Numbered from the stretch's first letter, positions 37,285-48,437 are shown. The stretch is DNA of 64,000 nt from Bathymodiolus brooksi (GCA_963680875.1 OY804584.1:96244031-96308030), one strand, 5' to 3'. A program made the numbers and translations. Notes: generated by a model not told the origin, from the sequence alone.

Positions 37285-37475
37285 GAGATTAGTAATTGTC
37301 AGTTCAGTGTCCTCTGAATAGAGGTGGTTGCATCAAAACAAGTTTCAACTGTTCTTTGGTTACATGTCCTCCGAGGAGGTCGTCTTGAACATGTCCTCTA
37401 AAAAGAGGTGGCTGTTTCTCAAAAGAGGTCATTCCATTAGAACATGTCCTCTGGCGAGAGGTGGTTGCATCACAG
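37285..37475. repeat. Short direct repeats 'catgtcctct..agaggtgg'
   Basis: Three or four imperfect copies of 'acatgtcctctggcgagagg' type, separated by 'ttgcatcaaaacaagttt' type spacers. Nothing coding. Each motif is itself a small inverted repeat (CCTCT/AGAGG). Confidence 0.5.
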
Positions 37476-37716
37476 CAAGTTGAATCGTTCTCTTGATCGA
37501 AGCAATTATCAGATCGTGTGACCTTTCAGTGCAGATAATTTTTGTGCCTATTACAACTCAGGATATACAATTTCTATCAACTTGTGTTTTTGTTGCACTT
37601 TTGATGTGATTTAATGTTGTTGTGGCTACTAATATTGTCAACCATTAACATTTTATTTACAATTTGTCATGAAATGAAAATATAAAAAAGACAAAAGACG
37701 TTATCAACTAATATAT

Positions 37717-37722
37717 TTTATT
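37717..37722 (-). promoter_or_regulatory. Candidate poly(A) signal AATAAA
   Basis: AATAAA on the minus strand, 143 bases downstream of the stop codon at 37,866-37,868, as expected for a short 3'UTR. Confidence 0.4.
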
Positions 37723-37865
37723 CTTATTAATCTGCATACTATTCAATGCATTATCTACATATTATTATTAACATATTACAGAATTTCAAACACAGATACA
37801 ATAAATGAATTATACAAAACAAACAAAAATTAAAGTTGTTTTTGACACTAAAACACATGTCTCCA

Positions 37866-37918
37866 TCACATTCTTAATCCTTTTTTCTTCTTCCAGACTT
37901 TAAGGATATCAGTTATAT
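37866..37918 (-). CDS. Candidate terminal coding exon, unknown gene
   Basis: On the minus strand the acceptor GTTTTGTTTTACAG is followed by two bases completing a codon and then ITDILKVWKKKKGLRM and TGA. Short basic C-termini of this kind are common in nuclear and nucleolar proteins (general knowledge), but the family is not recognised. The AATAAA 143 bases downstream supports a real gene end. Upstream exons would lie above 38 kb on the minus strand, and none could be joined to it by eye. Confidence 0.45.
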
Positions 37919-37924
37919 CTGTAA

Positions 37925-38480
37925 AACAAAACAATAGTAAATATATCATTACTTAAATAACATCATTTTGTGAACATGTATATTAAACTGGAAGCAGTAA
38001 ATTTGTGTTAAAGCTATTGCATTGCTGAATTTAGACATTTGAAACAATAAATTTATTGAAGACATAATGACAAATTGGCATTTAGTCATGTCGGCACCTA
38101 ACATTTGGTTATTTCGGCACCCAAGTCGTTATCATTTTGAGAAATTTTAGAAAAATCTTAAATTTGACAGCTGCATACAATGTACAAACCAGGTCTGCCC
38201 TTGTTATAGGATATTGTTCACTTTTAAAATTATGATCATGATGATGAAATCAAATGTATTAACTCTGAATATTGTTTCTAATACTCGCCTCACACTTAAT
38301 TTACAGCTATGTACATTAAGACATTATCAAGTCAAATTAAATATCAATGACAATTAAACACTTAAATATCAATGACAATTACATGAAGACATTCAAATGT
38401 ACAAATGAAAACAATATTAATAATACATAGGTGCAGATTTGACCAAGTGACATTTATCTAGGGGCCCAAATGACTTGAAT
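37925..38480. other. AT-rich spacer or intron
   Basis: No further exon recognised. Short direct repeat 'aaatatcaatgacaatta' at about 38,340 and 38,365. Confidence 0.45.
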
Positions 38481-38489
38481 TCGTTTAAC

Positions 38490-38800
38490 ACCTCCGCATT
38501 TTTGTGTCTGTCCCAAGCCAGGTCTGTTTGCATTTTTGTTTTATGTGTTCAATGATTTGAGGTGAGAGGTAGTTGTTTATTTTGCTGATATTGGTGGAAA
38601 AAATGACCATCAATACACAATGTAGCAGAGAAGCAGTAAATACCAGTGTTATAGTCTTTGGTTTGACACGACCAGGACTCAAACCCATCATCTATCACAT
38701 TCGAGGCGAGTTTTTGTATTATTTGATACATGTACATGAATGTGCATGAAATATTTGTCACTGGACATTAAGCAACAATTAATCAATCATCCATCATTAT
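38490..38800 (-). mobile_element. Mixed family C and SINE A remnant, reverse
   Basis: 'gtgtctgtcccaagccaggt' (family C) is followed by 'cagagaagcagtaaatacca' and 'tagtctttggtttgacacga' with 'ccaggactcaaacccatcat' (SINE A head, reverse complement of the B box). Either one insertion cut into the other, or the two families share a module. Confidence 0.5.
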
Positions 38801-40222
38801 AATAAAATAGTTTTATTGATGAATTAACCACATGTTGGCATACATCAAACAACAATAAGACAATGTACTAACAATAGTAAATGACATAAGACAGAGATGT
38901 ATAAATTTGTACAGAACATATATGAAAGTGAAAAATTATTAACCTGTATTTATATCTTCGTTGCGAATAGCATTTACTTCTTTTAAGAATCTGCAAATGA
39001 GTTTAGCATTATTGATATTACTGGGATTTAGAATGTCCTTAATGAGATCTGCATCAATCCTTGAAGTGGGAAATATTTCTTTATAATCTCTAGTAAGCCG
39101 CAAATTGTAAAACCCGGAACAATATAATATGAAACGAGATTCATTTTCCACAGATGTTGGGCAGTGCTTGCAAAAACGTTGCTCTTTAAGAGTGTTATTG
39201 TAGCGACCTGTTTCTATTGGGAGGGAATGAGCACTAATCCTTAGTTTTGTCAAAAGAGATCTTAATTCTTTTGCTAAAGGAAATTCAAGGTACTTTTAAA
39301 GTTCAAATTTCCCCAAAATAGTACTATAAAAATAAAATTTACCGGTTTTATTTAGTTCAATATTCTTTAAACAATTTGTTGATTTATTTGTGTAATATTT
39401 TTTAATATCTGTCATAAATTGAGTTTCAGATATTTCTAGCATTGACAAGGTGAACTTTTTTTGAAGCGTAATAATAGATTTAGACCAAGATTTTTTTAAG
39501 GATTTATCTTCAATAAATGCTGATCTCAGTTCTTACAGTCAGTATCACATTCTATCTTGCTGAGTCTTTTATAATAATATTTAAAGCATGCAGGGTAAAC
39601 ACCTAATTCTGTATGAACAGCAATGTTGGAAGCTTTCCCATGGACCCCTAATATGTCTTTAAATATCATATTTTGAACCTTTTCAATGAGTAGTTTGTCT
39701 AAATTGTCTAAATTCATGCTGAAGTCGGTCATCCACACTTCAGAACCATATGTAAAAATTGGTAAAATGGTACTCTCATATAATTTAAGCCATGTTTTTG
39801 GTGAAAAGTTATCGCAGTGTGGGAGTTTTGATTTAAGAGAGTAAAACGCTTTTCGTGCTCTATTTGCCAAATGTTCACCAGCATGTTTCAATGACCCATT
39901 ATTCTTGAATAAAATTCCAAGATATCTGTATTTGTTCACTATTTCTAATCTGTTATGGCCAAAATAAAAACCCATGGTATTGGGATCGGTTTCTTTTTTT
40001 GGAAAATACCATTACTTTGGTTTTGATTGGGTTCAGTTCAAGCTTCCAATCATTGCAAAATTTCTGAACAGCATCTAGACAGCATTGGAGGTCTGCGGCA
40101 GATTTTGATATTAAAACCAAATCATCAGCATAAAGCAAATGAATAAATGTTAGATTATGTAAATGAACAGGATCTGAGTTGAGTTGAGTTATAATATAAT
40201 ACAAATCATTTAACAAATTACC
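38801..40222 (-). pseudogene. Non-LTR retrotransposon, reverse transcriptase 3' part
   Basis: A 5'-truncated LINE read on the minus strand. It begins inside the RT domain (LLNDLYYIITQLNS), carries the catalytic box LLYADDLVLIS with the two aspartates intact, then KYRYLGILFKNNGS and the C-terminal domain ending in a Cys/His cluster (RFCKHCPTS, then FILYC). There is a frameshift near 39,960 (RT to thumb), another near 39,535, and an internal stop near 39,295 (GKFEL, stop, KYLEFPL). The 3' end is AT-rich with AATAAA near 38,805. Dead copy; clade not assigned. The source protein would have supplied RT for target-primed reverse transcription. Confidence 0.9.
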
Positions 40223-40245
40223 TCCCTTAGCTGATGTTTGCTATG

Positions 40246-40408
40246 TATATGTTATCTGGATGTGAATTGATTGATACTGAAAATATCAGCCTGCAGAGCC
40301 AGAATATGAAGTTTGGTGGCGAGTGAGCGAAGCGAACGAGTCACAAACTTCATATTCTGTCGAGCAGCCTGATATTTTCAGTATCAATCATATTCACATT
40401 CAGATGAC
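40246..40408. mobile_element. Foldback element, about 60-bp arms
   Basis: 'gatactgaaaatatcag' and 'agaatatgaagtttg' on the left pair with 'caaacttcatattct' and 'ctgatattttcagtatc' on the right around a short GC-richer centre (GAGCGAAGCGAACGAG). The outer parts 'ggatgtgaatt' and 'atattcacattc' extend the pairing. No ORF. Confidence 0.8.
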
Positions 40409-40409
40409 A

Positions 40410-40864
40410 TGTTTATCATCCTTAAATCAAACATAAACACGGATACATCTATATTTGTATATTCACGGGAAAAATCACATGATTCAAAATATTCCAAATA
40501 CGCTTTCCCAAAACATAGTTCATAAGTAGTTTGCAAATATACCATTCATTTTTACAGGTTTATATGAATGTTAAGATTGTTGAATGTTTTTTTTTATTAC
40601 AAACATCAAAGTCGGCAATTCACCGGTTTTGTTTACCAATGCCGTTCCATTTTAGAAAGCTTAAAGGTCACGATCTCGCTTATGACATAAAAATTATGAC
40701 GTCTCAGCAGAGGTTATCAAGAATTGTGACAAGTACATTTTTGTAGGACGATGTTTGTTGATATTGCTGACATGACAGTTCTTAATTTGATATATGTTTA
40801 AAAAATAAAATGTTAACTAGCTAATGGTGTTGCTGATTTTTATTTACTTTTGTCATCTTCACAG
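40410..40864. other. Spacer or intron upstream of candidate exon
   Basis: A plus-strand ORF (40,531-40,746) is present but has no conserved motif and no clear splice signals. Nothing else recognised. Confidence 0.4.
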
Positions 40865-40955
40865 GAATTATCGTTTAAATGTTGGGAGAATTTGGTGATA
40901 ACTCCTGCTCAGCTCACGCAAACTTTGATACAAGTTTTGCTTATGGAGTCAGCAG
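40865..40955 (+). CDS. Candidate internal coding exon 1, unknown gene
   Basis: The acceptor TTTTGTCATCTTCACAG is followed by 91 bases and GTAGAT. Two frames are closed by early stops; the third is open: ELSFKCWENLVITPAQLTQT followed by LIQVLLMESA and one leftover base G. That base and the first two of the next candidate exon (41,030) form GGC, so the reading phase continues exactly across a 74-base intron. The protein family is not recognised. Confidence 0.45.
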
Positions 40956-41029
40956 GTAGATATAGTGGGAGGGAAGGATGATAACATTGAATACATATAA
41001 ATCATTGATAAGTTTTATTTTGTTTCAAG

Positions 41030-41160
41030 GCCCATTTCCAAGAAGAAAACAACAGTGGGATGTCAAATCAATTCTCAAGTGTGAACAAGGGAGTGATTGT
41101 AGCTTAACACAAAAAAAGGACTTCTTCAGCTATATTATGGCGAGAATAAGATTAGATTTC
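41030..41160 (+). CDS. Candidate coding exon 2, cut by a SINE
   Basis: After the acceptor TTTTATTTTGTTTCAAG the frame set by the previous exon stays open: GPFPRRKQQWDVKSILKCEQ, then GSDCSLTQKKDFFSYIMARI. It then runs into SINE family A from about 41,163 and stops at 41,209-41,211 within the SINE. The natural exon end or donor is therefore missing, or the SINE has been exonised. It may be an inactivated gene or retrotransposed fragment; the intron argues against a simple retrocopy. Confidence 0.42.
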
Positions 41161-41162
41161 AA

Positions 41163-41420
41163 CGAGATGCATGATGCTGATGTCCCCTTTGTACTAGCCC
41201 AACATGCTTAGTTGGATCTTTATAGTGCTATCTAACTGACGCAACAGTCCCAGATACATGTTTCTCCACTCTGACACATTATCATGATTCCGAACCAACC
41301 AGTTCTGCTCTTACTCTTTAAGCTGTGTGCTTAGCAGAGAAGCACTAGATGCCAAATTTACAAGTCTTAGGTTTGAGCCAACCGGGCCTTGAACCCATAA
41401 TCTACCACACTAACATGTGA
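41163..41420 (-). mobile_element. SINE family A, reverse orientation
   Basis: 'ctttgtactagcccaacatg', 'ccgaaccaaccagttctgct', 'agcagagaagcactagatgc' and the head 'gggccttgaacccataatct' follow the order of the complete copy at 55,922-56,270, without the outermost tail. Confidence 0.8.
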
Positions 41421-41825
41421 CAAGTTTATATTCACATAGCCACATTTTTTCAAGTGAAAACGGTGAATTTCCAATCATCTAAAGAGTCATCGATATCATC
41501 AAAAAGTTACCTGTATGTTCAAAGATGTTGTTCGTTTGACACAAAATGATGAATTCTACCTGGTTACAGATACCAAGGGCAACATAGGCATCATATGTTT
41601 CTGGAATCTAATTGAAGTGACTGACCCAGAGCTCCTGCAAAAAAAAATTGATACTGAAGGCAACAAATTCATACATTGCGTTTAAAAACTTTTTAAAGAA
41701 ACATGGCCAAAATAAGCCTTACAAGGTATTTGGAATATTGTGAGCCTTATAAAGAAAACATGGCCAAATTAAGTCTTGCCAGGATTTTCCAGGTTTCCGG
41801 ATAAAATGTGACAAGACCATATAAC

Positions 41826-41870
41826 AAGAGGCTCCTAGGAGTCTTCATCACTCACCAGATATTTGTGGTG
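41826..41870 (+). repeat. Family D fragment
   Basis: 'agaggctcctaggagtcttc' and 'ctcaccaga' correspond to the start of the family D block at 56,747. Confidence 0.5.
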
Positions 41871-41894
41871 TTTTTTTTGTGGGTTTTGCTTTTC

Positions 41895-42175
41895 AACTTG
41901 AGGTGTACTCGATACAACTATATGTGATAAAGTTTGTAAAAGACTTGCGACAGGTTGGTAGTTTTCTACGGGTACTCTGGTTTCCTCCACCAATAAAACT
42001 CCCACGATATAAGTGAAATATTGTTGAAAGTGGAGTTAAACACCATAAACCTAAAAAAACTAAACCTGAGTATGAGTGGAACAGACGGTGTGAGGGCATG
42101 TTTCCTCCACCAACAAAACTAACAGTCACGATATAACTGAAATAGTGTTAAAAGTGGTATTCAATAATCTAATAT
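41895..42175 (+). mobile_element. Two SINE B 3' parts in tandem
   Basis: The first part (41,895-42,055) covers body and tail ('gacttgcgacaggttggtag', 'gtggagttaaacaccataaa') without a head. The second (42,095-42,170) covers only 'tttcctccaccaacaaaact' and the tail. The minus ORF over it is accidental. Confidence 0.7.
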
Positions 42176-42233
42176 TATAGTGATTCATAAATTCCTTATA
42201 CGTAAAAAGTATTTTGTTCTGATATTCAATCAT

Positions 42234-42676
42234 TTACAAAAATACACCATTTTCACAACATATTTTGGTCATACACATATTACCACCTATTTTTATAAAA
42301 AGGATTAACCTTATGTTCTGGCTCAAGACCTGTTGCATATCTATCAACTCCTCATTTTCCTGTTTCAACTCCGACACGTTCAAAAAACATCTTTCTCCTA
42401 TATATAACTTAATAGAATATCCCAAAGTATCTATGTCAGATGACACAAGAAAATAGTCAAGTCCACTCTGTTTTTTATCAGGGCCCCTCCATGTGTATCT
42501 CCTAATGCCAGGATTTTTTCTCTTCAAACATCCACCAGATCCAGGTTATTAATCATTTGATTAATTTTTAATTTAGACTTGGGATTATTTTCCCCTGTAT
42601 AATTGAGAGTATCTACTCTATAATCCTGAACAACATTCCAATCGTCTGCTATTATCACTGATGAATTATCAAACTG
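42234..42676 (-). pseudogene. LINE endonuclease, C-terminal part
   Basis: Minus strand, continuing the endonuclease of 43,447-43,650 after an insertion. It reads FDNSSVIIADDWNVVQDYR (the catalytic-loop region, usually GDFN/GDWN type), then a stop/frameshift at about 42,527, then NPGIRRYTWRGPDKKQSGLD and YFLVSSDID, the RYTW and RLDYF-like end of an APE-type endonuclease. The residue before LDY is Gly instead of the usual Arg. After that the normal continuation is missing (internal deletion). Confidence 0.85.
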
Positions 42677-43445
42677 GGGCCGTGTTCTCGAAAGTGTCTT
42701 AGGACTAAGATATGTCCTAAGTCGTGTTCTCGACCATGTCCTAACTTAGGACATGTTGCAAAATTTGTCTTAACTTTAGGACATCTATGGAGGTGTCTCA
42801 AGATGGGCCTAACCCCCGAAATTGTAATATAATTTGATATTTTGTACCAAAAACGAACTTTAAGTTGTAGATCATGATTGACATACACCTTTATACTGTT
42901 TTAAAATCTAAATAAGTTAATTTACAATGATTTTTCTATTATAACTTAAACGGCACACAAGATATCTTTTGTTCATCTTTAATCAGTAATTCATTTAAAG
43001 TTTGAAATCAGCTCACTCGATAACCACACAAAATATAACGTTAATGACTGTATTTCATCATAAAAAAGTTTTACACATTAGTTCCATATCGTATATGAAC
43101 CTCAGAACTACGTAATGTATAGACAATTCCAAATTAAAGAAAACAAGAAAGTCTCATGGGATGCAACGTAAAAAATAAATAAAATTGAAAAAAATCGTTA
43201 TTTACCTCTTATATTTTATTATAAGTATTTTTATCAAAGATTTGCTAAATATTTATATTGGAAATAATTGTTGGACACAATATTTCTATTATTCTATTAA
43301 TTGCATTGACACTTAGGACATAGTTAAGACATCCTAAGTTAGGATAGTCTTAAGACAGCTTCGAGATCATTCCTAGGACATGCCCTAAGATCATCCTAGG
43401 ACATATCTTAGGACAAATCTTAGGATACTTTCGAGAACACAGCCC
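42677..43445. mobile_element. 769-bp foldback element inserted in a LINE
   Basis: Ends GGGCCGTGTTCTCGAAAGT and ACTTTCGAGAACACAGCCC are inverted. Subterminal regions are packed with 'cctaagatatgtcctaag' type repeats in both orientations, and the middle is AT-rich and non-coding. It interrupts the LINE endonuclease frame between AACCAR and TTTGATAAT codons. Flanking CTG (42,674-42,676) and TTG (43,446-43,448) could be a 3-bp target duplication with one change. Confidence 0.88.
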
Positions 43446-43446
43446 T

Positions 43447-43690
43447 TGGTTTAAATTAAATAATAACCTTTTAAAAAATTCTGGATTATCTTCATTAGGA
43501 CCATATATTGCAACTAATGTCATTCTAGAGTCTTGAATATTAATATCTAGAATAATAAAGTTGTCACGTTCATCAATAATTTCCTGATTTATCTGAAATT
43601 TAAATGAATTTTTCAAAAAGCACTGCTACCCCCTGCTTGCACTGGAGTGTGAGCTAAACCAGCTTGTATATCCCCATTCATGTTGCCATT
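43447..43690 (-). pseudogene. LINE endonuclease, N-terminal part
   Basis: Minus strand: GGVAVLF, a frameshift, then FKFQINQEIIDERDNFIILD and MTLVAIYGPNEDNPEFFKRL, typical of the central sheet of APE-type endonucleases of non-LTR retrotransposons. It breaks at 43,446 where the foldback element is inserted. The N-terminal catalytic Asn/Glu region is not seen. Confidence 0.85.
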
Positions 43691-43699
43691 GTTTTTATA

Positions 43700-44605
43700 T
43701 CTACTAAGATTGTTATATCATACATATCTCAACATTTAATAAAAAAAATATCACAACACTTTACATTATTTAATAGTCACCTACAATTAACTGACCCAAT
43801 GACTACAGCCGAGATACATTAAGAAAAAAACATTTATGACAAAAATACTATCTTGAAAATATAAAAACGCATATAAACTATCAATGTATCAAGAAGCGGC
43901 ATTGTATATACAAAACAAATCAATACCTTGTAAATAGCATACAATTCTACACTGCCATAAGCCGTATGTACTCATATTGTTCATTTTCAAAAGACATATA
44001 CAATTTGCCCACCCTTCCCCCCCAGTTAACTTTAATCTAAGTCACTCTGTAATCAATTGAATGCATGCCATGTTTAAAGTTTCAACATATAAAGTATCAC
44101 TACTCATACAAGTTACTAATATCCAAGAGGTCCAAATAAAATAACACAAAAACACAAATTCTTTTCAATGAATTTTCACTCATAATTCTAATTTTATGGT
44201 CTTGCTGTTTAAATTTAGTTCATTTAACTATGTATTGCTGTTTAAATTTAGTTCATTTAACTATGTATTTCAGTTTAAATTAAGAAATAATTCATGGCAG
44301 GCATAGAGTTGTGCAAATTTACACATGGGCTGAGTCTTTATATTCGAATTTTACCCCGAGCACTGCTTACATTTTTGTGTTTTTCTCCTTTAGGCCCAAA
44401 AAATTTGTGTTTAGGGTTTCATCCCTAAAAAAAATAGGGTAGGTACATAATGTAGGTAGGGAATTTTTTTTTTGTTCAAAATATTTTTACATTAAGTTAA
44501 TGGGGAAGAAATCCAAAGTTTAATGGTGCTTAAGCCAAAATGACCATAAAAATGTTAGTCAATTCTCAAAATCCCTGTTTTTTCAACTAGAACTATGACT
44601 TTCCC
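43700..44605. other. Spacer, nothing recognised
   Basis: AT-rich. Direct repeat of ~40 bp 'tgctgtttaaatttagttca' at 44,203 and 44,234. No exon seen. Confidence 0.5.
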
Positions 44606-44610
44606 CAACA

Positions 44611-44710
44611 CTGCTGTTTACATGTGAACGCTGCACGTGCGATCTGATTGGTCGAATTGACCAATCAAATCGCACGTAGGAATTTGGTACGCTCTCCTAT
44701 GTAAACAACA
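44611..44710. mobile_element. Foldback element with 43-bp near-palindrome
   Basis: The core ACGTGCGATCTGATTGGTC/GACCAATCAAATCGCACGT (44,635-44,677) is a near-perfect palindrome. Outer 'tgtttacatgtgaacgc' and 'gctctcctatgtaaaca' continue the inverted repeat less perfectly. Confidence 0.65.
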
Positions 44711-45845
44711 TGGAAGAGGATTTCAAAACCTGCAAATTCTGTTAAAAATTGCTTAAAAGTTGCAGATAGGTAAAGATTATGACAAAAAGGAATATGAATA
44801 TCAAAAATATATTTATTATGCTTCAAAGGGGTACCAACATTATGGCAAATAAGGTCCCGACACCAGTACAAAACTATTTTGAAAAGTGTTGTATGAAAAT
44901 TTGACATTTGAGATTCACCCGTGGTTTTTAGAGCTGTCAGTTGAGGGATAAAAAAAATCGTAACAAGCCCCTGTGGTCAAATAAGGAATACATTGTTTGT
45001 ACAAGATATAAACAGAATGTAATGAGCACCAATTTAAATTATCATAATCATTGAGGTAATTACACATGATTGTCTATTTATATTTCAAAGATAAAATAAG
45101 TTGAAAATTGTGAACAAATGTATTGTTCTTTTTACATTTTAGTGTATTTTTCATGAAAAACGTATGAGGGTACCCCTATTTAAAGACCCATAAAAAAAAT
45201 TATATTGAAAATAATACCCCCTTTTTTTTCTCGAATTCTGAATGTTAAAATGTCTATGATGCTTTTGGTACATGCACATGTATGTTGTTTTTGAATATTT
45301 ACTAAAAAGAAAAGGCATAAAATAAAAATTTCCCCCAAAAAAAGGTGCCTACCAACCTATGAATATGAACCCATATCTTGCTTTTAGAAAGACAGTTAAC
45401 TTCAAATCTTTATTTTTTCAATTATTAAAATGTTGTACAAAGAATTAAAGTAAAAAAATATGAATAAATATGATGTTTCATGCAAGTTGCTATTGATAGA
45501 AACATGTGCCTATGGGGGTATTACCCAATTCAGGGTGATCCGCAAAATTTTAATATGTACTGTCTGGCAAATTCTGGATCAACTGAACTTGGCAACCACA
45601 TTTATTCCAGTATTGTAAGTACATGATAAGTATGAGTATATTAAACAAGGTTGATTATAAAAATAAATCCAAAAGTTCTTCAAGGTAGGTATATTTAATT
45701 TAAATAATTGCAACTATAATATTCATATAAATATGAACATAAAAAAAAATTATTGTTTAATATTGATAACAATTTCAAAATATAACAATTAAATGCAAAA
45801 AGTTGAATTAACAATAATTATTGGGGAAAATGTTTTTTAAGGTTG
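44711..45845. other. Spacer, nothing recognised
   Basis: AT-rich, several A and T runs. The minus-strand ORF 44,665-44,907 overlaps the foldback element and is not supported. Confidence 0.5.
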
Positions 45846-46020
45846 ACTGATTGATTTGTGTTTAACGTCAAACAAGCAATTTTTCAGCTATATTCAGGAC
45901 GAGAACATTTAAAAATTTAAACGCCACGGGACTCGAAACAAGGAAAGGTGATGGGTAGGGACGGATAATTTTGCCAGTGCAACAGGTCTCTTATGGACCA
46001 CTCATCATGAGCGAATTTGA
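45846..46020 (+). repeat. SINE-tail-like dispersed repeat
   Basis: 'tgattgatttgtgtttaacg' and 'caatttttcagctatattca' resemble the tail of SINE A (55,922 onward) in orientation and order. The rest ('aaaggtgatgggtagggacg') is not in the SINE. Limits uncertain. Confidence 0.5.
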
Positions 46021-46070
46021 ATAAATGTTATTTGAAAAGCTAGAATGGCTCAGTCTATAATAGGATTAAT

Positions 46071-46661
46071 TACCATAAAGCAACCCTTATGTTTAAATGT
46101 ATTAATAACTTAGCCCCTGAATACTTATGTTCAATGTTTAATAGTATTAATGAAAATTGTCCTTATGGCTTTAGAGTCTGCAACATCAAATAATTTGCAA
46201 GTTCCAGTCCAAAAAGTGAATATTTTAAAAGAACTTTTCTCTACTCTGGCACAAATCTATGGAATTCTCTCCTATCCAACATTAAAAGTTTAAACAATGA
46301 AGTATGTTTCAAAACCAAAGTAAAAGAATATCTGTTAAGATTTCAAATTGAGAATGCCTAATTTCCAAGATCTCTTGTACTGTAATATCTGTATATACCA
46401 ATGAACTTTTCAGTATTATTTGTTGTTGTTGTTTTTAAACAGTAGCTTTTTTTCTTTAATTAGCATTCAATGTTATTTTCTAGTCAATTTTTCATCATCA
46501 TATTTTTTCCCCCTTGTATTGATTGTTTATGCATGAGATTTATATGTTACATATACATTGTGGTTTTAGTTTCAGAGGGCCTCATGTGAGATTAGCATCT
46601 CTTTTGCTAACTGAGTTACCCCCTTTAAATAAAGAATTTATTATTATTATTATTATTATAA
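46071..46661 (+). pseudogene. Non-LTR retrotransposon C-terminus and 3'UTR
   Basis: Plus strand, 97 codons: YHKATLMFKCINNLAPEYLC, then after an in-frame TAA YFKRTFLYSGTNLWNSLLSN and KTKVKEYLL, ending at TAA 46,359-46,361. The 'LAPEYL..F' and 'LWNSL' pattern is typical for the C-terminal domain of CR1/Jockey-group LINE proteins. A ~280-bp 3'UTR ends with 'aataaagaatttatt' and an (ATT)n tail at 46,641-46,661, so the 3' end of the insertion is intact while the 5' part is missing. Confidence 0.88.
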
Positions 46662-46669
46662 AGGGAGAT

Positions 46670-47400
46670 AATCATAGTACTGTATAGTATTATATGTTTA
46701 AATTACTACTGAAAAAGTTTTTTGAGTAAACAAAAATAAGTTTGAACCAATAGTGATTAACATATTTCAATGTAATATACAATAACTAAGATTCTCTGTG
46801 AACTATTTTAGTAGCCCTTAAAAGGGCTGTTTATTGAATTCTGGATTCTGTACAAAGGTTGGTTCAAACTTGGTGTTTATTCAGTACTTACAAAATAGAT
46901 GTGTTCTGTCAGTCGATTTACCCATGGATCAAATAATTCTCACACGTGCGGCCATCACCGATTTTCCTGGCGCGAAATATTTACACGTCACTGGTGTGAA
47001 CTCAAATCAAAATCAACAGAGCGTTTTTTGTTTTGGTTTTTGTTGGGGTTTTTTTCGGTTTTTTTTTTCTTCTTTGGCGGTTGGGGAGGCAGTAGCATAG
47101 CTAGAGGGGGTAGTCCGCCCGGGTGGCACTTATGGACCTGTTGAAAAAGCCTGTATAGAAAAATGTCGGATTCACTACTTAAGTTTAAGGATCTTTTCAT
47201 CTTTCGAGTTACTTTAAACATATTTTATTGTTAAATATTAAACAATAGGATAGGACATAAGTTTTACAACTTAGAAACGTCTTCTCCAATACATACATGA
47301 ATTAATACAACCGTGAACTTATATAATATTATACATATTTCATATTCAGTGAAGACATAAAAACAAAATTCCCCCATGTTAAGCGTCATGCAAATGGATT
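46670..47400. other. Spacer with a repeat scrap
   Basis: Overlapping ORFs on both strands near 46,834-47,221 come from T-rich sequence and are not supported. 'gcagtagcatagctagaggg' (47,088) looks like the end of a dispersed element. Otherwise nothing recognised. Confidence 0.4.
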
Positions 47401-47410
47401 ATACAAGCAA

Positions 47411-48437
47411 AAGTCATCTTCTTCTTCTTCTTCCCGTCAGGAGAATACTCTATATTGAGTGTTGACTATCCGCGCATGTCCCTTCTGTACAGTTAAAAGC
47501 AAATCGTAAATACAGTTAAAAACGGAATGAACATATTTACATCTGAGATAGCACTGGTAGGGTGATGGACCCTAACCCTGCCTGGAACTGGTCAATGGTG
47601 TTGACTTGACGTAGAGTTGGTGGTATGGTGTTCCAGGTGATGATGGAACGCGGGAAGAAAGAATATCGATATACATCAGCATTTGTATACAGTGTTCTGT
47701 AGGCTGCATTACCTCTGGTTCTGTTGTCTGATGGTGTGAGAGTGTGTTCCGCATGGACATCAACTACGTTGTTAACTATTTTGTACATGAATGTTGCTCT
47801 TGCTTTGGCTCTTCGTTGTTCTAGTGACTCCCACTGTAACCTGGAGATCATTGATGTTACTACTCCAGGTTCTCTATCATAAAAGTTGTTATATACAAAT
47901 CTTGCAGCTCTCCTTTGTATTGCCTCTAGTTGGTGTATCAGTGTTGTTCCGGGTATAAGGGTCCCATACTGAGCTTGCATATCCAATAGATGGTCGTACC
48001 AAAGTTGTGTATGCGGCTGCTTTCACTTCTTTTGGGCAGGAATGTATATTGCGCCTTAGGAAACCAATGGTGCGGTTGGCTTTTGCTGATATGTTGTTAA
48101 TGTGGCAGGTCCAACTTAAGTCTGAGCTGAATGTAACTCCAAGGTATTTGCTGTCTTTGGTAACCTCTAGTATGTGGTTGTGTAGAGTGTAGTTGAATTC
48201 AGCTGTTTTCCTCTTTTTGGTTAAGTGGATGGTGAAACATTTATCTGCATTGAACTGCATCTGCCATTTTTTCTCCCATATTTCTAGTTGTTGTAGGTCG
48301 TTTTGTAATTGATGCTGGTCATTGTTGTTGTTAATCACACGATAGAGGAGGCAATCATCAGCGAATAGTCGTGCATTTGATGTGACATATTGGGGCAAGT
48401 CATTGATGAATATGAGGAATATATTCATACTCATCAT
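47411..48437 (-). pseudogene. CR1/Jockey-like LINE, 5'-truncated
   Basis: Minus strand. It starts in the RT fingers-palm region (FLIFINDLPQYVTSNARLFADD, catalytic FADD present), continues with DSKYLGVTFSSDLSW (thumb, KYLGV box) and GFLRRNIHSCP. It shifts frame near 47,970 and resumes with QLEAIQRRAARFVYNNFYDR and SFFPRSIITWNTIPP to a stop at 47,537. Nearly full C-terminal half, one frameshift, otherwise open, so moderately young. The 3'UTR is short and ends in a (GAA)n tail at 47,418-47,434. The N-terminal endonuclease half is absent. Confidence 0.93.

Noticed and set aside
46834..47221. Overlapping ORFs on both strands around 47.0 kb
   Set aside because: Low-complexity T/G-rich sequence; no conserved motif, start context or splice signal.
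47889..48192. Plus-strand ORF at 48,007-48,192
   Set aside because: Antisense shadow of the LINE reverse transcriptase.
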